The notes below the pieces were generated by a model. It was given only the letters and a program-made list of their open reading frames with translations. It was not told where the DNA came from and made no database searches. A program made the position numbers and the translations under genes. DNA of 64,000 nucleotides, taken from NCBI GenBank assembly GCA_037043235.1, contig JAWRVZ010000076.1, positions 2,404,001 to 2,468,000 of the forward strand, given 5' to 3'. How positions within the stretch are numbered: the first letter of the stretch is position 1; every line of letters starts with the position of its first letter. This stretch comes from Rhodeus uyekii. Lineage: Eukaryota > Chordata > Actinopteri > Cypriniformes > Acheilognathidae. This document shows positions 51,701 to 62,100 of this stretch, one piece after another.

Positions 51701-54700
51701 TCACTAATTTTATGTGCTTGGACTCTACAACCATTTCTCCAGTTAGCCAGACTTGCATTTCACTCCTTTCTCTGTCTGTAGGAGCTGAGGAGAAGATAAT
51801 GGAGGAGTTCAGGGAGAGTCACCCCTTAGACCAACCAGAGTTCCACCTCCAGGCCATGATCCAGGCTGCAGGAAAACTGGTGCTGATCGACAAGCTGCTC
51901 CCCAAACTGAAGGCTGGGGGTCACCGTGTGCTCATCTTTTCCCAGATGGTGCGCTGTCTGGACATCCTGGAGGACTACCTCATCCAAAGACGGTAGGATG
52001 TCTGAGCCCACAGTACTGCCAATATAAACTTGAGACCGAAACACATTTTAATTTAATGTGCAATCTCATATGTCATATAACAGAAAATACTTCAGAAATT
52101 AAATCAACCAATAAAATATTTATAGTTAATGTATGCTCCATTTCCTGTAATCTAGGTATCCATATGAACGTATAGATGGCAGAGTTCGAGGAAATCTCCG
52201 CCAGGCAGCTATTGATCGCTTCTCACGACCAGACTCTGACCGTTTTGTGTTCCTGCTGTGTACCAGGGCTGGAGGCCTGGGTATTAATTTAACTGCAGCT
52301 GATACGTGCATTATATTTGACTCTGACTGGAACCCTCAGAATGACTTGCAGGTAAGGATGGTTGTTTCACACCATAGTGTGTCTATGTAAGTGAAAATGT
52401 GCTGGAACTTCATTGGAAGCCATTACATTTCAAAAAGAATTTTAGAGCACTTCCAGCCGAGTTACTATTTGGAATGCAGCTTCATCACATTTTGCAACCT
52501 CAGCAGTTTTCTAGGATGTATGTGCGGGTCTTTAAAGGTGGTGTGTGTGACCGTTTTGTGGTGTTACCTTCAGGCACAGGCTCGATGTCACAGGATAGGA
52601 CAGAGCAAGGCTGTGAAGATATACCGCCTGATCACCAGAAACTCCTACGAAAGAGAAATGTTTGACAAGGCCAGTCTGAAGTTAGGATTGGACAAGGCTG
52701 TGCTTCAGTCAATGAGTGGCAGGGAGAATGCTGCCAATGGGGTATGAACTGCACACAGCGCCACCATCTTGTGGTGTTTCACTGAAACCGTATTCCAGAT
52801 GGCTCATTAATCAAACATCCTTTGCACATGTTGGCATTTAGTGGAAAGACCACTGATAAAATACTAAGAGGAAAACACTACATTTGTTTTCTGTATTTTG
52901 TAGGGGTGTAACGATGCACTCATTTCACAATTCAATAAAATATTGAACATTTGAATAATATTATTTAAAATTGAATATTTAAAATGTACTCCATGTTTCG
53001 TGTCACGCAAGCATTTGATCGTTCGTGTTTACTAAACTATGCATGTTGTTGTGAGTCTTTTTTCCATGTAAAGCAATTGTATCTCTTCAGAAGACTTGAT
53101 GATTTTTACGATGCCTTTTGACAGTTTTTGGATCTTTTTAAGTTTTAGAGGAATGGTCTTTAAACCTGAGAGATTTGTTCCTCCATTTAAAAAAAATCTT
53201 AATTTGTGTTACAAATAAAAAATCTTGTAGGTTTGAAATGACATGAGGGCGTACATGAGACAACTTACATTTTTTGATGGTTTATACTCTATAGAGTAAG
53301 CCAATTCTTGCATAAAACCGTTGCTAATCATATAATTTACATCAATGATGCATATTGTCAAATATTTAAGTTTTGATTATCTTTATATGTGTGTAATAGT
53401 ACACCCTTGGTATTTTTTATGAAGTTGATTCATTCGTTGTTTGTTTTTAGGTTCAGCAGCTGTCTAAAAAGGAGATTGAGGACCTCTTGCGTAAAGGAGC
53501 TTATGGAGCTCTAATGGATGAGGAGGATGAGGGATCAAAGTTCTGTGAAGAAGACATTGATCAAATTTTGCAGAGACGCACACAGACCATTACCATTGAA
53601 TCAGAAGGCAAAGGATCAACATTTGCTAAGGTGATGACATTTAATATCTTTTTTTCCATGACTGAGGTATTTGATATTAACAAAAAAATGTACCTACTTA
53701 TGTTAATGTGAAGTTACCAGTATGTTTGCTACCAGTTTCATCTTGTTCTTAAAATAGTGCAACCTATAGGGTAAGTGTCTCTGATCTCAATTTACATTCT
53801 CCACCCCCACCAACAGGCAAGTTTTGTGGCCTCTGGGAACAGAACAGACATTTCTCTGGAGGACCCAGATTTCTGGCAGAAATGGGCAAAGAAAGCAGAG
53901 CTGGACCTAGATGTGATCAATGGCAGGGTAAGATGCAAACTAACAGAGGAAAGGAGCTCTTGTACATGTGACAATGCCTTACAGGAGATGTTGCATGAAG
54001 TGAGGCACTATTCTGTAGCACCTCTCTCTTTTGTAATCATGTGTGGAGCACTTATGGCTGACATTTTATTAATGCCAGGGTCATGCATTAGCAGCTTTTG
54101 ACAGGTATCATATTCATAATTCTGTTTGACAATTGATAACTGCCGATGGTGTGAGTTCAAATCTGGGTGGTTTCTGCCACACTTGGTTGTCACTGTGCTA
54201 TCTGGGCATAATTAATTAGGCTGATTTCCCCAGGCTAACAATGCGTGGAATGTAGCTGTAATTGAGCAAAGGGAAAATTGTTTAAACTTGGCAAGGAAGC
54301 ACTTTCTGTAATTACCACTGTTCTTTGCACTCAGTAGAATTATAGCCGCTAATAATCTTTTATCTGCATGCAGAGAAATGTTATGCCTAAAAAGTGCTTT
54401 ATCACATTTTCTGCATATGACCTTGATTTATATATAGGTCTTTCATCTTGCCTAGTCTAGTGATCACCTCATGGTGCTGAACAACCAGAATCATTTTTTG
54501 CTGTCGGAAACACTTGTGGGAGTGTTCTAACCCCAGATCATATCTCTTGTCAGAATAATTTAGTGATTGACACTCCTCGGGTCCGGAAGCAGACTCGTCA
54601 CTACAGTTCTATGAAGGAGGATGATTTGATGGAGTACTCTGAACTTGAGAGTGACTCCGAAGACAAGCCCATTCAGAAACCGCGGAGGCCCCAGGACCGA

Positions 54701-57700
54701 ACCCAGGGGTACCCCCGCAGTGAGTGCTTTAGAGTGGAGAAGAATCTGTTGGTGTATGGGTGAGTGCAGTCTGAAAATGGTCATATAAAAGCATTGTTGT
54801 TTGTTTGAACCGGTTTGTATTATGCTAGCTTGAAAAATGAACTGAGATTAAAATTGTGCTATATCACCATCTTGCACTTGAGCAGTCCCTGGGGGCTTTG
54901 CTTATAATTAGTTGCTACTTAGCAGATGCTTTTTGCTCAAAATCAACTATACATGACCCTGTAGGGTAACACGGCACCCCCACTGGGATAAATATCCCCA
55001 CATATTTCTCACACAGAAACATGAAAGTTAAAATGATTGCTGTCAACCCTAACTTTTGCAGTCCATGTCCCTCCTTAATATATTTCTGTTTCCCTCAATT
55101 GTAACTCGTCATAGAAACCAGCTTTAGAAGGAAGTCCATCCCAGTGCCATGAAACAGGATATTCGGCTTCCAGTTTTGTTTTATCGTCATCCAAATTCCC
55201 CTTGTCCTGTCTTGTTTTCCATTTGGAATGAGAATATCTGGTAGCTCACAGCCCACCAGTGCACTGGCCGAGTTTGTCACGCTTTTTTGTCCCGGGGCAG
55301 TGGCAGACACGGCACTATCTAACGCGCACAGTTAATTAAGCGCCAGGCCTCAGTGCACTCAGCACTAATCATGGTTGGCTGCACGCACCATGTCTGACCA
55401 GTATCTTTTTATTTTTTTTCCTTTGCAGTTAGACACGTCTAGACCCCTGGGCTATACGGCAAATTAGATCCATCAAGTCTGAGAGCTTTGTCTCTTCTGA
55501 TGCGTGTTTTTTTTTTTTTTTTTTTTTTTTTGGGGAGGGGTGTACCGATGTAGGGCTGTGAAATCAGAGCAGACCTTCCCTCCTCTATCTTCCCAAAAAG
55601 CCCTTTAGGCCTGTGTTTAGAGAGCGCTTGAGTACTCCATCAAATAACAAGGGCATTGGGGGTTCCTCACGATCATGTACCATGTCAGCAAGGAAGTTGT
55701 GCCACCCCTCCTTCTCCAGTTTGTAATAAAGGGTACAATTATAAAGTAATACTGTTCTTGACACTGTGATATTTATTTTTGTATATATATACAGTAAAAA
55801 TGTAATTTAATTGGTTTAACTGGTTGTGTTAGTGACATTTTCATGCTGCTTTACAAAACTGAACAGCTAACTTCTGTTATGCTGTGCATAGCTGGGGCCG
55901 CTGGGGTGACATCCTGTCCCATGGACGCTTTAAGCGTCCACTGAGAGAGCGAGATGTAGAGACCATCTGCCGAGCCCTCCTGGCCTACTGCCTGCTCCAC
56001 TACCGTGGAGACGAGAACATCAAGAGCTTCATTTGGGACCTCATAACTCCTACTGAGGACGGCCAGAGCCGCACACTGACCAACCACTCTGGTAGGACAC
56101 TAGAACCTTGAAATTGTTGCTTCTTTAGTCTGTGAGCTCTCTTGCATTTACCTCTTAACATGTTAAATGATGGCATTTTTGTGGTTTCAGGTCTGTCTGC
56201 TCCAGTGCCCCGGGGGCGTAAAGGGAAGAAGGGCAAGCCGCAGGCTGCTCAAACTCACATGCCACAGGCTGACTGGCTTGCCGACTGTAATCCTGACATC
56301 CTCCTTCAGGAGGATAGTTATAAGAGACACTTGAAACACCACTGCAACAAGTATGTATTTTTCCAACATTTACAGAAATCTCCAAAAAATATATTGCAAA
56401 TCTGTTTCCAGGCTTATGGTCTTGGGACGCATGGAAGAATCTGTGAAATAAAAGTATATATATTAGTTAAAAATATTATCCATAATATTTTCTCCCTTGT
56501 TTTCCACTGCTCTAAAAATTTAATTGGCTATATGTTGCACTATATGACAACGTTAGTCACCCCACTGAAGGTCTTGAAGACATTTGTGTATTTTAAGTTC
56601 TTAATATAATTTAATTGGTGTAATATAGTACAAGTATAATTTAGATCCATTCAAAAGGTTTGACCTGATTTTATGAATGGAAATTTTCCTAGCAATTTTT
56701 GTAAAAAATGTTTTGTGCAAGTAACCTTTTTGACTTCCAAGCCTGAGATCCTCAGAACCAGGTGCATTTTGAAAACTTGTGAGAAGCTTTTCAACCTGAA
56801 AAAAGTAATTGAAGCAAACCTGTGAATTTACCTGAATTCGTCCAAAAGTGAGTTAGCGCTGTTACCTTGTGGTGCAGATGTTTCATTAAGTTGCTTGGCT
56901 CCTCCATAGTTTAGCTTTGACTAATGAATGTCAGTTAAAAAATGGCCAGCTGTAGAGAATCTGGCAAAAGAGAGTCCCATCTCTTTGGCAAAGGTTTTTG
57001 CCAAATGAATGGTAGGCTGAGGGGAATCTTTTTCATCACTGAAATTAAAGATTTTAGGATCACTCAATAATTCATCGTTCAGTTCATCAGGCCACACGTG
57101 ATGATTCTGCTTCTTGCCATATGCCCATTATGCCCAGTGTCGCCGGCTTGCGTCTTTTGTTTTTCAAGGCATCTCTGGTTTCATTTGATAAATAATTTCT
57201 GTTGCCAGGCCAGCATTGTTGTGTCCTGCCTAACGCTAGGCAGTGACAGCAAAGAGAGAAAGGAAAACAAGGTTTACACTGCTGGCTCTGATGTGCATCC
57301 AGAGAAGGGGAACAGAGCAACAGCTGAGGAAACGTTACGAGACGATAAATGCGAGTTGCTTAGACCGCCAACCATCTGCTCGCCGCACTGCAAACTTCTG
57401 CCTCTGTACTTTGGAGGCGTCCCGTTAGTACCTCCCCAACTTCCCTAACAGCATTAGGAAGGAAATGAAAATGAGAGGATGAAGGTGCTGGAGAGTGCGT
57501 ATGTGGAGAGGAGGGGGGAGGGTGGGTACAGGCGGCTCCCCAAGCGCAGCGGCGCGGTGCCAGGCCAGGTGCCAGGCAGACCTGTTGGAAGCGGGTGAAA
57601 GGCGGCACACACAGAGGTGATTATGTGCAGCCATCTGTCAGGCGTGGAGGCTGCCGCACAGCGTGGCTAATCAGCCCTGGCAGCATGATGGATGAGCTGT

Positions 57701-59124
57701 GGCACATGCCAAAGAGCTGCTGCTGCCGCTGCTACTGCTGCTGGCACAGCTCTGAGCTGGCCAAACTTACTCTCTTTTGTTTTCTGCCTTCTCTCCTTCC
57801 TTTGTCCCTTTTCCCTTCCTTTCAATCTGTGTGGCACTCCATTAACCCCCAACACATCTGTTTTTTTTTCTTTCCCTCTCTCTCCTGCCCTTTTTATCCT
57901 CTCTCTTGCTCTCTATCTCTGACAGAGTGCTGCTGCGGGTCCGCATGCTGTACTATCTGCGACAAGAAGTCATCGGAGACCAGGCAGACAGAATCCTGGA
58001 GGGAACCGATTCAAGGTTGGCATCTCTCTCCATTCCCTTCCACCGAATCCTGCCTGCTGTTATCTTTCCTCTCCCTCCATCACTTTCTCCTCCTCCTCCC
58101 CCTTTCTGACAACACCCCCACCCAGATGTGCATGCATTTATAATGTGCAAACGTGCTCGCCATGTTGATGATCTCAAGGACTCGACTGTTCTAATGACTG
58201 CAAGGGGCTCGCAAGTGCACTGTGTGAGATAAGCGTACGGCTCAGATCTCTGGCCGTAATCAGGTTGGCCCTAAATAAACAAGATGAGAAATGGGCCTAA
58301 ATGAGATGTGGCTTGCTAATGCTTGCATTTCCTACCAGATGTCTGCAGATAGACATTAATGCCGCTCTCATTGGATTATATGCCACTGCAGCCATCTCCT
58401 GGTTTTAATCACTCTTTCCTGTGTTTGTTTGTCTTTCTTTTATAGCGAGTTGGATATCTGGATCCCACAACCCTTCCACGCTGACGTCCCCACTGATTGG
58501 TGGGATCTCGACGCTGACAAATCTCTCCTCATTGGCGTCTTTAAGCATGGTAAGCTGCTGCTCTTTGACTGGTGCTTTTGTCGTCACGCGCGACTATAAT
58601 TGCTAATGTTGACCTATTGTAATATTGCCTAGAGATTGATTGGTCGTATTTTCCGAATGGCTGATCCTGCACTAGATTGAAAGTGGCTGGGAAAATGGAT
58701 GGGGAAAGAGCCGAGATCTAATCTATCAGAGGCAACAGGCACCACTCAGCACATTTTATTAACATTGACCCACAGTGTTAAGAAGTGTTCTGGGAGAGTG
58801 CTAAATTCACGGTTTGGGACGTGTTTTTCTTTTGTGAAGCTACGCAGCTGTCACAATTTATCTCTTGGTAAAAAGCAGAATTTAAAAAGAGAGATGGTAA
58901 AGAGTTTCTCAGCTGCTGACTTTTAATTGTATAATATAAGTGTAGTAATAGTCGCTTTATTTAATAATGTCTGCTGCTCTCATCACCGATATTAATCTTG
59001 GTGTGAGGGGTTTTTATGCTTCTCTCAGATTGGTCTTTTTCCTGAATGTGTGTACAGAGAGCTCTCTCTCTTTCCAGTCTCCCTGGTGCGCTGCGCTACC
59101 TCGTTAACTCAGCTGGCCTCCATA

Positions 59125-59156
<32 letters not shown>

Positions 59157-62100
59157 GGAGCGTGTATATAACACAGACGGCCTGTTCTTAATCATAATCC
59201 CAATTCAGTAGGGAGGTCTGGGGAGGAAACGGGGAGAGGAGAGGTGGCAGGCCTGGACTGCAGAGGAAAGAATGATGGCCTATAAACCCCCTCATGATTA
59301 CAGTTTGGCTCGGGGCGCGGCGGCAGTTAGGAACAATGTGTCACCGCATAAATCCTAATTGAAATGTGATGTTCTAGCGGGGGAGGGGGTGCTCGAGCCC
59401 CGTCTGATCAGCGGCTCAGCTGAAGTGGGTCCAGCCTGCCAATCGCCTCCCCTGTTGTGCACTGTAGGGATTCGCAGGCTCAAATCTGTTCTGCTTGGAC
59501 GGTTTCAACGGGCATTTTCCTCTGGCTTTCCTTTTTGTTTCTTTTTTTTTTTTTATTCAATATTCTTTTAGTTTTTGAATGCGTTTCACTTTGTCTTAAG
59601 GTTGTTTTCAGCAAATAATGTGCTAGCTAGACCGGTTTCGAAGCCTGATTTTAGTTTTGTTTGTTTTTGCTTTTCCAAAGACAGTGTCTTTTTGTTTATT
59701 TAAAATATTTGGGTAATGTTTCAAGGGGATTTTACTAGGTTATTGCAACATGCTGTATTTACGGTTTTAGCACTTCACAAAATTACGATTAAAGTTACAT
59801 TTTGTAGTTTTGACATACCAGTAATACTTTTTTCTGATTTCACATCGGCAGGGGAAATAATAGCTCCCCAGCCCTCAGCTTAACCTGTAATTATGCTTCT
59901 TTATGTTTGCTGCTGCTCTTTTCTTCTAGGCTATGAGAAGTATAACTCTATGAGAGCTGACCCCACCCTGTGTTTCCTGGAGAGGGTGGGCATGCCTGAT
60001 GCCAAGGCCATCGCTGCCGAGCAGAGGGGAGCGGACATGATGGCAGATGGTGTCGAGGGGTAAGTTTGGCCCAAAATCACAGCCCCAGCAAGAGGGACTC
60101 CTCCTGCTCTGTCTTTCTCTGGCTCTCTCCCACTTTCTTTATCATCCTGCCTTTTTTTGCTGCTTCTCTTTGTTTTCTCTCCTTACTATTAAATCCTTTC
60201 TCTTTTTCTGAATAGAGAGGATGAAGACCCAGAGTACAAGCCACTCCGGATGCCTTTCAAAGACGATCTGGATGTGAGTTTCCAAGTATTGACTATCTAA
60301 AATCAGTATTGGTAATAGACTGGTTTACATAACTTTGCCATGTCCACAGGATTTTACAAACTCTCCTCAGGATGATGGGATGGATGGCGAGGCTGGAGAA
60401 GGTATTTAATTTTACCATTATACCCATTATATTTGATTTTTACTTCTGTGCTCACTATCGCCTTCTGTTTGTCCACCATCAGCTCCTAAGACTGGTGAAA
60501 ATGGAAAGGCAGGCAATCTATACTGGCCGCCAGCCTCGGCTCTTACCGCCCGATTGCGCCGCCTCATTACGGCCTATCAGCGCACTCACAAGCGTGAGCA
60601 ACTAAGGCAGGAAGCCATGACCAAACCTGACCGCCGTCGCCGCCGCCCACGTGATGATATCCTTGCCATGGTAACAGAGGGAGGAGCTTATGCTCCAGAG
60701 GGAGCAGTGACTTTCATGGCGGAAGGAGGGCCCTTCATGGCCAAGGGATCACCTTACATCCCCGACAGCGCCGCCCTGCTGGCTGATGGAGCAGCTTATT
60801 TCAAAGAGCGACGGCAGAGGTGAGCTACTTCTAGATCTTTCGATTTGAAAAAGTTCTAAGTTCTCCTTTAGTCATGCATCACCTCATTTTCATTTATCAA
60901 CATCTATTTTCCAGATGGACCAGGCGAGAAGAGGCTGATTTCTACCGTGTGGTGTCCACATTCGGTGTGGTGTATGATGTCCAGAGACAGTGCTTTGACT
61001 GGTCCCAATTCCGCGCTTTTGCTCGTCTGGACAAGAAGACTGACGAGAGCCTGGAAAAATATTATTACTCTTTTGTGGCCATGTGCAAGCGGGTGTGCCG
61101 GATGCAGATCAAAGCAGAGACGGGTACACTTCTCCTCTAAAAGAAAAAAAAAAAAAAAAAATTTTCTTTTTCGGTTGTGTATTTCCAAACATTTTCTTAT
61201 TTTAATTGTGCTCCCATCCTAGTCACATTCCTCTTACTTTTAGTAGCTTCATTTCCTTCTGTTCATGCATCTTCATCCCTTGATGAAACATGCACAATAT
61301 ATTGGAACCATATTGATAGCTGATAAAAAAAGATTTTACTTTATCATTTAGTATTCTAGTTTTGATTTTCACTTAATTATTCATAAGTCATTTAACTTAA
61401 TATTCAAAGCAATTTGTTAATTCTAATAGATATCTTAATCTCAATCTAGTTTTTCATACTGGACATTATATTGTGCTGCCTAGATTTATTTGTAGAATTT
61501 ATTCTTCTTTTTTTTTAATCTATTCATGCTAAATACTATATTTTTAAGATATAAGGAAATCACCATGTTGTCTGCCATGAAAATATTGTTTTCTCTTTTT
61601 AAATTGCTCTATAATTGTTTTTTTATTTGTGCATTTTACACTTTGAATTATCTTTCTGCTTGCAGAACTGCCTGACCCCACCCTCATCATTGACCCCATT
61701 ACAGAGGAGCGGGCTTCACGGACGCTCTATCGTATTGAGCTGTTGCGGCGGATCAGGGAGCAGGTGTTACCGCACCCTCTGCTGGAGGAGAGGTTGAGTC
61801 TCTGCCAACCCAGCCCTGACCTCCCTTCCTGGTGGGAGTCTGGACGCCATGATCGAGACCTCTTGCGGGGTGCTGCAAAGCATGGTGTAAGCCGCACCGA
61901 CTACCACATCCTCAACGACCCTGAGCTTAGTTTCTTGGAGGCCCATAGGAAGTTCACACAGGGCAAGGGAGCAGAACTGGCCATCATGTCTGATCCACTC
62001 ACCCCTCTTACCCTGCTCAAAGATGAGGAGGTGAAGGAAGAGCACGGGGATGTGATGGTGCCCAAAGTGGAGAACAATAACCTAGAAGAGGTCAAAGAAG

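Noticed and set aside
57595..58143. 182-codon open frame overlapping chd7 exon 24
   Set aside because: It covers exon 24 in a different frame, while the CHD7 frame there is clearly supported by conserved residues. The rest is CT-rich low-complexity sequence.
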